From: Erythrobacter sanguineus
GTDB lineage: Bacteria; Pseudomonadota; Alphaproteobacteria; Sphingomonadales; Sphingomonadaceae
Length of the DNA: 64,000 nucleotides
Direction: 5' to 3'
Assembly: GCF_900143235.1 (NCBI RefSeq)
Contig: NZ_FRDF01000004.1
Coordinates: 62,001 to 126,000 of the forward strand
The position numbers were made by a program, and so were the translations under genes. Below the pieces are notes generated by a model. That model was not told the origin of the DNA. It saw only the letters and a list, made by a program, of their open reading frames with translations, and did no database searches. Below, piece after piece: positions 1 to 8,408 of the stretch. Positions within the stretch are counted from its first letter, which is position 1. The number at the start of each line of letters is the position of its first letter.

Positions 1-1193
1 GGGCGGGCAAAAGAGGCCAACAGCCCCGCGCTCGCCAGCGACAGCAGCGCGAACAGCACGAACAGCGCCGAATAGCCGAAACCGGGCACCAGCAGCACGG
101 TCAGCCACGGCATCACCATCGCCGGCAATGTGTTGGTGAGGTTGAACAGGCCAAGATCGCGCCCGCGATGTTCGGGCGCAGGCAGGACACGCAGCGTCTG
201 ACTGGCATGGAGCGAAAGAAAAATCGCAGCGGCAATGGCAAAGATCACATAACCGGCAATCGCCATCGCCAGGGTGCCGGCCGTCGCCATCACCAGCATC
301 CCTGTCGAACAAAGCAGCGCGCAGCCCGCCAGCGGCAGGATCGGGCGGGCATGGCGATCCGACCAGCGCCCCAGCAGCAGCGACAAGGGCACGGCGCAAA
401 CCAGCACGAGGCTGAAGATGTTGGCCGCGGTGTTTTCGGAAAAACCGGGCGCAAGCGAGCGCAGCCAGAACAGCAGAAAGGCGAACATACCGCCCTCGGC
501 CACTTGCACCAGAAACCGCGCAAGCCACATCCGCCGCACGGCCTCATCCGACGGGATAAGGGCCCCGGGTCGAACGGACGGGCGCGGCCGCATCAGTTCC
601 GGGCGCGTCCGTCCGCCACCGCAAATCACCGCAGGCAGCACCAACGCCGCCACCAGCATCGCAACCAGCCACAGCCGTGCTTCGAGCGCGACCAGCCCCC
701 CATAGGTCACCAGCGACCCGGCCAGCGCGCCCAGCGCCGGAGACAGCGCCAGCGCCCCGCCCAGCATGCCTTTCTGACTATCGGGAAAGCAGTCCCCCGC
801 CCATGCCATCAGCGGCGCGAGCATGAGATTGAGCCCGACCTGCCAAGCCATCACCAGCAGCACCAGCTCGCCCGCCGAACGCGCTTCGCCCGCGGCCAGC
901 AACAGCACGCTGGACAGCGCCAGTCCTGCCAATATCCACCCCCGGCGCGTGCCGGTGCGATCGCTCACCATCCCGGCGGCGATATTGGCAAGGCTGGCCA
1001 CCACCGCGCCGAAGAACGTCACCTGCGCCAGCACCGCAACATCCTCGCCGCCTTGCAGGTCGGCGATGCGCTGCGGCAAAAGCACGGTCAGCAGCGGGAC
1101 AAAGGCGACAGCCCCGCCCGCCGCCGCGAGCGCGAACAGGGCCACGAACCAGGTTGGCTGGCGTTGCGGATCCGGCGGCAGCGGCGCGATCAA
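1..1193 (-). CDS. MFS transporter, 3' end beyond the window
   Basis: An open frame of at least 397 codons reads as a major facilitator superfamily permease, with repeated hydrophobic helices rich in Ala, Gly, Leu and Val. A typical loop after an early helix reads AGMVSDRTGTRRG, close to the MFS signature between helices 2 and 3. The likely start is TTG at 1193, because its TTGA overlaps the TGA stop of the lacI-type gene upstream and implies translational coupling. An in-frame GTG at 1145 would cut into the first helix region. The frame has no stop down to base 1, so the C-terminus lies outside. Position at the end of the TonB receptor-GH16-LacI operon suggests inner-membrane uptake of the sugar released from the polysaccharide. 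The substrate is inferred only from context. Confidence 0.85.
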   Translation of the reverse strand, partial: MIAPLPPDPQRQPTWFVALFALAAAGGAVAFVPLLTVLLPQRIADLQGGEDVAVLAQVTFFGAVVASLANIAAGMVSDRTGTRRGWILAGLALSSVLLLAAGEARSAGELVLLVMAWQVGLNLMLAPLMAWAGDCFPDSQKGMLGGALALSPALGALAGSLVTYGGLVALEARLWLVAMLVAALVLPAVICGGGRTRPELMRPRPSVRPGALIPSDEAVRRMWLARFLVQVAEGGMFAFLLFWLRSLAPGFSENTAANIFSLVLVCAVPLSLLLGRWSDRHARPILPLAGCALLCSTGMLVMATAGTLAMAIAGYVIFAIAAAIFLSLHASQTLRVLPAPEHRGRDLGLFNLTNTLPAMVMPWLTVLLVPGFGYSALFVLFALLSLASAGLLASFAR

Positions 1194-2257
1194 GCCGTGC
1201 CCGACGCGGGTGCAGGCGCAAGCGCGGTGGAAGACCGTTCGACCAGACCGGCGGTAACTTCGATCACCGCGTCATTTTCGCTGTGCTCCGCGCGCGCGAT
1301 CAGTTGCTCGACCGCGCGCGACACCGTTTCGGCAATCGGCTGATCGATGGCGGTCAGCGGCGGCTGGGTAAAGCGCACGATCGGGGTATTGTCGAAGGAC
1401 ACCAGCGACAGGTCGCGCGGAACGTGCAGCCCGCGGTCGCGCGCCACTTCGAGCGCGGCAAGCGCCATCTGGTCGCTGCTGGCGATGATCGCGGTAAGAT
1501 GGGGATTGCGATCGAGCAGCGCGCGCGCCGCGCGCGTGCCGGATTCGTAACCGAAATCGCCGCCTTCCAGCAGCCCGTCATGCGGCAGGCCATGCTCGGC
1601 CAGCGCCCGCTTCCAGCCTTCGATACGCCACCCGCTGAGGCTGTATTGCGAAGGGCCTGCGATCATCGCGATGCTGCGGTGGCCCAGTTCGACCAGGCGG
1701 CTGGTCGCAAGATGCGCCGCGCCTTCATCGCCCATCGTCATCGCAATGCCCGGCCCCGGCTGCTTGGAACCGATCCGCGCAAAGGGGATGCCGCGTTCCG
1801 CCAGCAGATCGGTGATCAACCGGTTTTCCGAGTGCGGCGGGGTCAACACCACCCCGTCAGGCTGGAGCGCCGAGATCGCCGCGCCCAGTTCGCGCTCGAC
1901 ATGGTCGGAATGGGTGTCGATCAACTCCACCATCATCCGGTAGCCATGCTTCGAACAGGTCAGGATGCCGCCCAGCAGCATCTGGTCAACCCAATCGGTG
2001 CCGCGCCGTTCGCGCCAGTCGGCCAGCGTGCGTTCGCGATCATTGATGGCCAGGATGATGTAGGAGCGCGAGCCGCTCATCCGCTGGGCAGCAAGCGACG
2101 GGACGTAGCCGAGCCGGTCGATCGAGGCGCGCACCTTGTCGCGCAGCTGCGGGCGCACGTTGGGCCCGCCGTTGACGACCCGGCTTACGGTCTGAAGCGA
2201 GACCCCAGCGTCATCGGCAACGTCTCTGATCGTGACTGTCTTGCGCCCGCGCGCCAT
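1190..2257 (-). CDS. LacI family transcriptional regulator
   Basis: The N-terminus carries a classic LacI helix-turn-helix (VTIRDVADDAGVSLQTVSRVVNG), followed by the hinge and a periplasmic-binding-protein-like ligand domain, about 355 residues in all. I chose ATG at 2257 because GGAAAG lies about 10 nt upstream and the protein then begins MARGRK, as LacI proteins do. An in-frame ATG at 2293 would add 12 residues and overlap the GH16 stop. The gene lies 23 bp after the GH16 gene and its TGA overlaps the TTG start of the MFS gene. It probably senses the imported sugar and represses the TonB receptor operon and perhaps the divergent halogenase gene, through the operator candidate at 6780-6793. 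Confidence 0.93.
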   Translation of the reverse strand: MARGRKTVTIRDVADDAGVSLQTVSRVVNGGPNVRPQLRDKVRASIDRLGYVPSLAAQRMSGSRSYIILAINDRERTLADWRERRGTDWVDQMLLGGILTCSKHGYRMMVELIDTHSDHVERELGAAISALQPDGVVLTPPHSENRLITDLLAERGIPFARIGSKQPGPGIAMTMGDEGAAHLATSRLVELGHRSIAMIAGPSQYSLSGWRIEGWKRALAEHGLPHDGLLEGGDFGYESGTRAARALLDRNPHLTAIIASSDQMALAALEVARDRGLHVPRDLSLVSFDNTPIVRFTQPPLTAIDQPIAETVSRAVEQLIARAEHSENDAVIEVTAGLVERSSTALAPAPASGTA

Positions 2258-2280
2258 TGCTCTGCGTCTTTCCGTCCCGT

Positions 2281-3276
2281 TTATTGCATGCACGCACGCC
2301 CTGTATCGGGATCGGCAGCGCAGCGATAGACCCTGATCCAGTCGATCGCGAATTGCGCGGGAAAGCTGCCGGCTGCAAGCCCTTTCGCGTTGTTTTCTTC
2401 CGACAAACGTCCGCCCACGGCGAGGTTGGCCATGACATAGAAGGGCCGGTCGAACGGTGCCGCCGGGTTCCCGCGGGCAAGCGGCGAGGCCGTGCTCCAG
2501 CGTTCGGCAGGGACTGTCAGATGCACCCGGTCATCGACCAGAAAGCGGATCAGCCCCTCGCCCCATTCGACGGCATAAACGTGGAACCCGTCGGATGGCA
2601 GCGCCAGATCGGGCAGCGCAGTGCGGTTGTCGACGAAACGGTTGCGGGGTGCCAGGTTGCCGAAATGCAGCGCGCTGATGGTGCGGTTCTCCCCGCGTCC
2701 GCCTTTGCAGGCCTTGCACGTCGCGCCGATATTGACCGCTTCGAGGATGTCGATTTCGCCCGAGAGCGGCCATGGGCCGTAGTGATCTTCGGCCGGCATC
2801 ATCCACACCGCCGGCCACATCCCCTGCCCCGGCGGCACCTTGGCGCGCACCGCGATCCGGCCATAGCGCCACGCGTGGAGCCCGCGGGTGCGAACCTTGC
2901 CCGAGGTGTAGGGCTGGGTCAGACGGGGGTTGGGGTCTGCGGCAATTTCCGGCGGACGCGCGGGGCCGGTGAAGCGCTCCTCGCGCGCCTTCAGCAGCAG
3001 CAGCCCACCTTCGACCACGATGTTATCCGGACGGTCGGTATAGCACTGCCGCTCGGCATTGCCCCCGCCCCAGCATGAGACTTCGGGCTGCCATTTGCTG
3101 CGATCAAGCGTGTCGCCATCGAATTCGTCAGCCCAGACCATCTCCCAGCCAGCGCCTTCGAGCGGGGCAAGCCGCACTTCGGACGAAGCGGGCGGGGATA
3201 TGGCCGAAGCCGCACACCCGCCCGCGATCAGCAGGAGCGCCGCCAGCATGCTGAACCTGCGCCGCCCTGCCATCAT
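2281..3276 (-). CDS. GH16 family glycoside hydrolase, putative beta-1,3-glucanase lipoprotein
   Basis: This 331-residue protein has the GH16 catalytic signature GEIDILE, with E174 as nucleophile, D176 and E179 as acid/base by family rule. It is preceded by GMWPAVWMMP, also typical of the laminarinase branch. The N-terminus has RRR, a hydrophobic stretch and Cys21 in LIAGGC, an acceptable though imperfect lipobox, so an outer-membrane or periplasmic lipoprotein is likely. Other GH16 features are WADEFDGDTLDRSKW near residue 50 and an aromatic-rich C-terminus. It begins 11 bp after the TonB receptor stop, so the two are almost surely co-transcribed. It would cut beta-1,3- or mixed-linkage glucan into oligosaccharides for uptake. 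Exact substrate within GH16 (laminarin, agarose, carrageenan and others) cannot be settled by reading, but the laminarinase-like motif is favoured. Confidence 0.9.
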   Translation of the reverse strand: MMAGRRRFSMLAALLLIAGGCAASAISPPASSEVRLAPLEGAGWEMVWADEFDGDTLDRSKWQPEVSCWGGGNAERQCYTDRPDNIVVEGGLLLLKAREERFTGPARPPEIAADPNPRLTQPYTSGKVRTRGLHAWRYGRIAVRAKVPPGQGMWPAVWMMPAEDHYGPWPLSGEIDILEAVNIGATCKACKGGRGENRTISALHFGNLAPRNRFVDNRTALPDLALPSDGFHVYAVEWGEGLIRFLVDDRVHLTVPAERWSTASPLARGNPAAPFDRPFYVMANLAVGGRLSEENNAKGLAAGSFPAQFAIDWIRVYRCAADPDTGRACMQ

Positions 3277-3287
3277 CCGTGCCTCCC

Positions 3288-6200
3288 TCAGAAGTCGAAC
3301 CGCGCGAGGAACGTGAACCGGCGGTCATTGCGGAACGCCGAGCGCGTCACCCGGGTGCCATCAAAATCCACCACCTGGCTTGTCTCGGTGATCTCGTCGA
3401 GCAGGTTCACGCCCTGGATGCCGATTTTCAGCTGCTTGTTGACCGAATAGAAGATCGACGCATCAAGCTGCCCGGTGCTTTCCTGCCAGATCGGCGAGAA
3501 CGGGAAGATATCATCGCGCGGTGTGATCAGGAACTCCGAACGCCAGTTATAGGCGGCACGCATTGAAAGCGGGCCCTTCTCGTAGAAGACCGTCGCGTTG
3601 ATCGTGTGCTCGGAAATCCCCGCCAGCGGTTGCTGTCCGACAAATGCACCGCCACCAAGCTGGTTCGCGCCGCTGGTGATCGAGGACTGGCCGAAATCCG
3701 ACAGGTTCGGGTTCGAGAAGTCACCGCCATCAATATAGGTGTAGGTGAACTGCGTCCCAAGTCCGCTGAGCACGCCCGGCAGGAAGTCGTAGACTTGCTG
3801 GTGCGCAATCTCGAACCCCTTGAGCCAGCCGTCCTGGAAGTTGGCCGGCCCCTCAACATTGACATCGATCGGACCGTTTGCTCCTTCGTAGTTCACCCGC
3901 GAAAAACCGGTGTCGATAAACCCGTTCACATCCTTGGCAAACACCGAGAAGGTCAGCGAACCGACCTCGGCAAAGTACCATTCGACCGAAAGGTCATAGT
4001 TCCAGACTTCGACCGGCAAAAGGTTCCGGTTACCCGTCTGCAGCGCGAACAGCGGCCCGTTGGCGAGCGCATTGCCGCCCGCATTGGCCAGCGCGACAGT
4101 GTTGTCACCGATCCCGCCGCCGGCACGGAACAGTTGGAGGTCCGGACGCGAAATGTTCTTGGACGCTGCGGCACGGAACAGCAGGCCGTCGCCCACGTCC
4201 AGCTTCGCATTCACGCTCGGCAGCCAGTGTTCGAACACGATGTCACGGTTATCGATCAGCACTTCGCCGGTATGGGCAGCGGCAAATTGGGCAATCCGCT
4301 CAGGCGACAACTGGCAGATCCCCGCAAGGCTGATCGGCGGCGGCGCACCATTGCCGAAATTGCAGCCGGCGGTCACTTCGGCAGGCTGAACCACGCCGTC
4401 ACCATTGCCGCCACCGACCTGCACACCATTGTCGATCACGGGCGTATCGAACCGTTCCGGATCAGGGAACCCGATGCGCCCGGAAGTCGAGATTTCGGTT
4501 TCGACATAGCGCAGGCCGAAATTGCCTTCGATGTTCCAGCCGTTGCTGAAATCATGGCCAAAATCGATCCGGGCATAGGCCGCCTTGGTGACTTCGGTCA
4601 CCACCGAGACTTCGCCCGGGCAGAAGACGCCTTCGATATCGCAGGGCAGCAGTTCGCCGGTGACCTCATCGGGACGGACGCGGTCGTTGACTCCGTAATT
4701 GAACCGCTCGGGCGACTGCCCAAAGGTCTGGATCTCTTCGAACTGCTGGTCGGTCAGGCCCGAGAGATATTCGCCGAGGAAATCATCGCCGCCAAAATAC
4801 CATGCAGCGCCATTCTCGATCGGCAGCGGCACATTGCCGCGCTGGAAATTATCGCCGAACGGAGTGCGATATTGTGCGAAATTCGGGAATTCGTCGACGA
4901 AGGCACCGCCTGCAATGGCAAATTCCTGTCCGGGAAGGCCGGTGAAATACCGCCCGGGAATAAAGCCGTTACCAAACGGGCCTGGCCCGCTGGCACCGCA
5001 TCCTGGCCCCTCACCCCATGGCGCACAACCGGCGCGGCCCGCCCACGGGGCCGAAAGGTTGCCCCAGGTGCTGAAATTGGTGTTCCGGGTCGTGCGGTCG
5101 CGCTCGGCCCAGCGCGCACCGAAGCGTGCAGCCTTGAAGAAGCCATCGTCGCTGATGTCATATTCACCATCAAAACGCAGGCTGCCGAGTTCGCCCTCGT
5201 TCTTTTCCCGGCTGTCGAGGCCGAACCAATAATAGCTGTTGAGCCCGGAAGTGAAGTAATCGGCGGGCGATCCCACGGGTGCGAGGAACTGAACGTTCGG
5301 CACCGACCCGGTAAGGTCAAGATCAACGTCGGCCCAGGTCGAAAGCGCGCCAAACACCGAATCCCGGGTCAGATCGGAACTGATCATCTGCGCTTCGAAA
5401 TTGACCCGGAAACGATCCGTGATGTTCCACTTGATGTCGAGCGAGAAATCCTCGGTCGTCGTGTCCAGTGCCCGCAGGAAGCGCAGCGAATCCAGCGGGA
5501 TACCGCCGCGCCCAAAGGGGTTTGCATAGGCATCGCCCTGACGCTGGCTCAAAATGCCGCGCTGGAAGATGCCGTTCGCATCATATTCAAATGCGGTGCC
5601 GGCGCGGGCTTCCGGGAACAGCAGCTCGTCATCCACACGCGAGATGAGCGCAAATTCCTCGGTTTCGAAGCTGGCCTCGGCGCGCAACCACTGGAAGGTC
5701 GCGACGAAATTCCCGGTCGGGTCCTCGTACTGAAGAACGCCCGAGAATGCTTCGCGCGTCCGGTCGAGATCGGTGGTGCGGATCCCGGCCCCTTTGGGCA
5801 CCAGCACCGAACCTGCCGGCGGAAAATTGGACGAATCGAAATTCGAATCGCCGACAAAGCCACCAGATCCGACCGACAGCGCACGCAAGCAAGGGCCGTC
5901 GAGCGACGGTGCACGATAGCACGGATCGGCCACCTGCGATGCATCAGTGCGGCTCTTGAGTTCGGAATAGGCATAGGACGCCTGGATCCCGAACGAACCC
6001 GCGCCGGTTTCAAAGGTGTTCGAAGCCAGCACCGAGAATTCGGGCGACCACTCTTCGCGCAGGTCGCCATAATTGGCGCCGACCGTGCCAGCGAGCTTGA
6101 GCCCCTTGGTATCCAGGGGCTTGCGGGTGACGAGGTTGACGGTCCCCGAGGGACCACCTTCGATCATGTCGGCGGTGACATTCTTGAACACCTCGACCCG

Positions 6201-6701
6201 GCCGAGCAATTCGGGCGAGACATCGTTGAAGCTCAGTTCACGCCCGCCCGTGGCCGAGAAGATATCGCGACCATTGAGCTCCGACCGCGCAAACGGCAGG
6301 CCGCGGATAATGACCCCGGTGCCCTCGACCGAAAAACGGTCAGGATCGGTTGCCTTCTCGAACCGGCCGATGGTGATGCCGGGGATGCGCTGCAGCGTCT
6401 CGGCGACCGAACGATCGGGGAGAGCGCCGATATCCTCGGCAGTCACCGCATCGACGAAGGTGTCGGCATCGCGCTTGATATTCTGGGCGGAGGACAGCGA
6501 TGCCCGGAAGCCGGACACAATGATCTCGCCTGCGACCGGATCGGCTGCTACCTCATCCGCGTCGGCAGACTGTTGTTGATCGGCATCATCTTCCGCATCC
6601 TGCGCGAGGGCAGGTGATGCGAGGGCTGCGGACATGGCAAGCGCCGATGCGGTGCCGAGAACGAACAGACGCCGATGCGGCGCAACTCTTGCGTATTTCA
6701 T
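3288..6701 (-). CDS. TonB-dependent receptor (Caulobacter/sphingomonad carbohydrate type)
   Basis: A protein of 1137 residues. The signal peptide is about residues 1-34 and ends SPALAQD. An acidic linker follows, then GEIIVSGFRASL, which resembles the TonB-interacting start of this receptor subfamily, and a plug domain with ALPDRSVAETLQRIPGI. The 22-strand barrel fills the rest and ends in Phe (FLARFDF), as outer-membrane barrels do. The start has GGGGAGAG about 12 nt upstream. The family moves oligosaccharides across the outer membrane using TonB energy. Several CxxC-like cysteine pairs in the barrel (around residues 260-275 and 560-570) may form loop disulfides. The gene heads the operon with GH16, LacI and MFS, and is divergent from the halogenase-like gene. 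Confidence 0.95.
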   Translation of the reverse strand: MKYARVAPHRRLFVLGTASALAMSAALASPALAQDAEDDADQQQSADADEVAADPVAGEIIVSGFRASLSSAQNIKRDADTFVDAVTAEDIGALPDRSVAETLQRIPGITIGRFEKATDPDRFSVEGTGVIIRGLPFARSELNGRDIFSATGGRELSFNDVSPELLGRVEVFKNVTADMIEGGPSGTVNLVTRKPLDTKGLKLAGTVGANYGDLREEWSPEFSVLASNTFETGAGSFGIQASYAYSELKSRTDASQVADPCYRAPSLDGPCLRALSVGSGGFVGDSNFDSSNFPPAGSVLVPKGAGIRTTDLDRTREAFSGVLQYEDPTGNFVATFQWLRAEASFETEEFALISRVDDELLFPEARAGTAFEYDANGIFQRGILSQRQGDAYANPFGRGGIPLDSLRFLRALDTTTEDFSLDIKWNITDRFRVNFEAQMISSDLTRDSVFGALSTWADVDLDLTGSVPNVQFLAPVGSPADYFTSGLNSYYWFGLDSREKNEGELGSLRFDGEYDISDDGFFKAARFGARWAERDRTTRNTNFSTWGNLSAPWAGRAGCAPWGEGPGCGASGPGPFGNGFIPGRYFTGLPGQEFAIAGGAFVDEFPNFAQYRTPFGDNFQRGNVPLPIENGAAWYFGGDDFLGEYLSGLTDQQFEEIQTFGQSPERFNYGVNDRVRPDEVTGELLPCDIEGVFCPGEVSVVTEVTKAAYARIDFGHDFSNGWNIEGNFGLRYVETEISTSGRIGFPDPERFDTPVIDNGVQVGGGNGDGVVQPAEVTAGCNFGNGAPPPISLAGICQLSPERIAQFAAAHTGEVLIDNRDIVFEHWLPSVNAKLDVGDGLLFRAAASKNISRPDLQLFRAGGGIGDNTVALANAGGNALANGPLFALQTGNRNLLPVEVWNYDLSVEWYFAEVGSLTFSVFAKDVNGFIDTGFSRVNYEGANGPIDVNVEGPANFQDGWLKGFEIAHQQVYDFLPGVLSGLGTQFTYTYIDGGDFSNPNLSDFGQSSITSGANQLGGGAFVGQQPLAGISEHTINATVFYEKGPLSMRAAYNWRSEFLITPRDDIFPFSPIWQESTGQLDASIFYSVNKQLKIGIQGVNLLDEITETSQVVDFDGTRVTRSAFRNDRRFTFLARFDF

Positions 6702-6779
6702 GATGTTTCAACTCTCCCCTGACCCCGTGGCACATTCTTGCCGACCACTGGAGCTTGCCGATGGATTCGTAGCGCATGT

Positions 6780-6793
6780 TGTTAGCGTTCTCA
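6780..6793. promoter_or_regulatory. candidate LacI-family operator
   Basis: TGTTAGCGTTCTCA has the LacI/GalR layout: TG at one end, CA at the other and a central CG. It is an imperfect palindrome with 4 of 7 half-site positions matched. It lies in the 195-bp region between the divergent TonB receptor and halogenase genes, about 80-100 bp from both starts. It resembles the operator known from xylan TonB-receptor loci of Xanthomonas (TGGTAGCGCTAACA). Binding by the LacI protein of this operon is inferred. Confidence 0.5.
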
Positions 6794-6896
6794 AGACTTG
6801 TAATCTGCGTGGCATATTGCATTCTGGCAACACTTGTCGGGGCGGCAGAAACCCGGAGATCAAGCGCACAACCGCTCTGCGGGGATCGAGGAACAT

Positions 6897-8408
6897 ATGG
6901 TAATTCAACGCATAATCATCGTCGGCGGCGGCACGGCCGGGTGGATGGCGGCGGCCGCATTGTCGCGCCTCAAGGCCGGACGGCCTGTGGAAATCACCCT
7001 GATCGAATCCGAGAGCATCGGCACTGTGGGCGTGGGCGAGGCAACGATTCCACCCTTTGTCGGCTTCAACCAGCTGATCGGCGTCGACGAGCGCGAAATG
7101 CTGGCAGCGGTGGGCGGCACCTTCAAACTGGGCATCCAGTTCGAAAACTGGGGCAAGCTGGGCGACAGTTACATCCACCCCTTTGGTGCCTATGGTTACA
7201 CGATGGGCGGGATTTCCTTCCACCATGTCTGGCACCGCATGGCAGACGCCGGTGACAAGCGACCGATCCAGGTCTTCAACCTTGAAACCATGGCCGCCTA
7301 TTTCGGCAAGTTTGCCCGGACCGAGGATTTTGCGCGCGACGATCTGCCGCCGATCAATTACGCCTATCACCTCGATGCGGGCCGCTATGCCGCCTTTCTT
7401 CGCCGCCTTGCCGAGAGCCGGGGCGTGGTGCGGCAGGAAGGCAAGGTCGCCGATGTCGCATTGAACGGCGAAACCGGATTCGTCACCGGGGTCACGCTTG
7501 ATGATGGCCGCCAGTTCGCCGGCGATCTGTTCATTGATTGCTCGGGCTTCCGCGGTTTGCTGATCGAGCAGGCGTTGCAAACCGGCTATGACGACTGGAG
7601 CCACTATCTGCCCTGCAACCGCGCGGTCGCCCTGCCCTGCCTGCGCGAGGACGGCAGCCCGCCCCCGCCCTTCACCCGCGCCACCGCGCACAAGGCCGGA
7701 TGGCAGTGGCAGGTGCCATTGCAACACCGCAACGGCAACGGCCATGTCTATTGTTCAAGTTACATGGAAGATCACGAAGCGCTCGACATCCTGCTCGGCA
7801 ATATCGCGGGCAAGCCGCAGGCCGAGCCGAATTTCCTGCGGTTTGTCACCGGGCGGCGCAAGAAGTTCTGGAACAGGAACGTCGTGGCGCTGGGGCTTGC
7901 GGCAGGGTTCATGGAGCCGCTTGAATCCACGTCGATCCACCTCATCAACACCGGGCTCGACAAGCTCTTATCGCTGCTGTCGCTTGATGGGATCACGCAG
8001 GCGCAGGAAGATGCCTTCAACCGCCTGACAGGGCGCGAATATGCTCGCATCCGTGACTTCCTGATCCTGCACTACAACGCCACGCAGCGCGACGATTCCG
8101 ATTTCTGGAACTATGTGCGCACGATGGAGGTGCCCGATACGCTCACCGAAAAGGTGGAGATATTCAAAGCCAACGGGCAGATCTTCCGCGAGGAGGACGA
8201 GCTGTTCACCGAAACCAGCTGGGCGGCGGTGATGATGGGTCAGGGCATCGGCATGGACGGGCACAACGCGATGGCCGACGCGCTGGATCCGGGCAAGACC
8301 CGGAGCGAGATCGACGAGATGGAAAAATCGATCCGCTATCTCGTCCAGCACATGCCGGGGCACGGCGATTATCTTGCGCGCTATTGTCCCGCGCCGGTCG
8401 CAGCCTAG
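6897..8408 (+). CDS. flavin-dependent tryptophan-halogenase family protein
   Basis: A 503-residue protein. IIIVGGGTAGWM at residues 6-17 is the FAD-binding GxGxxG motif. FKLGIQFENW contains Lys77 at the place of the catalytic lysine that binds hypohalous acid in PrnA/RebH. WQWQVP, about two-thirds along, matches the WxWxIP motif that separates halogenases from monooxygenases. ATG at 6897 was chosen because GAGGA lies just upstream and the Rossmann motif then sits at the N-terminus; an in-frame ATG at 6834 would add an unlikely leader. Close relatives often sit beside TonB receptors in Caulobacterales and Sphingomonadales, where the true substrate is unknown. The stop codon overlaps the stop of the convergent oxidoreductase gene. 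Which halide and acceptor are used, or whether it halogenates at all, is not known from sequence. Confidence 0.9.
   Translation: MVIQRIIIVGGGTAGWMAAAALSRLKAGRPVEITLIESESIGTVGVGEATIPPFVGFNQLIGVDEREMLAAVGGTFKLGIQFENWGKLGDSYIHPFGAYGYTMGGISFHHVWHRMADAGDKRPIQVFNLETMAAYFGKFARTEDFARDDLPPINYAYHLDAGRYAAFLRRLAESRGVVRQEGKVADVALNGETGFVTGVTLDDGRQFAGDLFIDCSGFRGLLIEQALQTGYDDWSHYLPCNRAVALPCLREDGSPPPPFTRATAHKAGWQWQVPLQHRNGNGHVYCSSYMEDHEALDILLGNIAGKPQAEPNFLRFVTGRRKKFWNRNVVALGLAAGFMEPLESTSIHLINTGLDKLLSLLSLDGITQAQEDAFNRLTGREYARIRDFLILHYNATQRDDSDFWNYVRTMEVPDTLTEKVEIFKANGQIFREEDELFTETSWAAVMMGQGIGMDGHNAMADALDPGKTRSEIDEMEKSIRYLVQHMPGHGDYLARYCPAPVAA

Noticed and set aside
3606..6617. A 1003-codon open frame antisense to the TonB receptor
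   Set aside because: No domain or ribosome site; it is the GC-driven shadow of a well-supported receptor gene.
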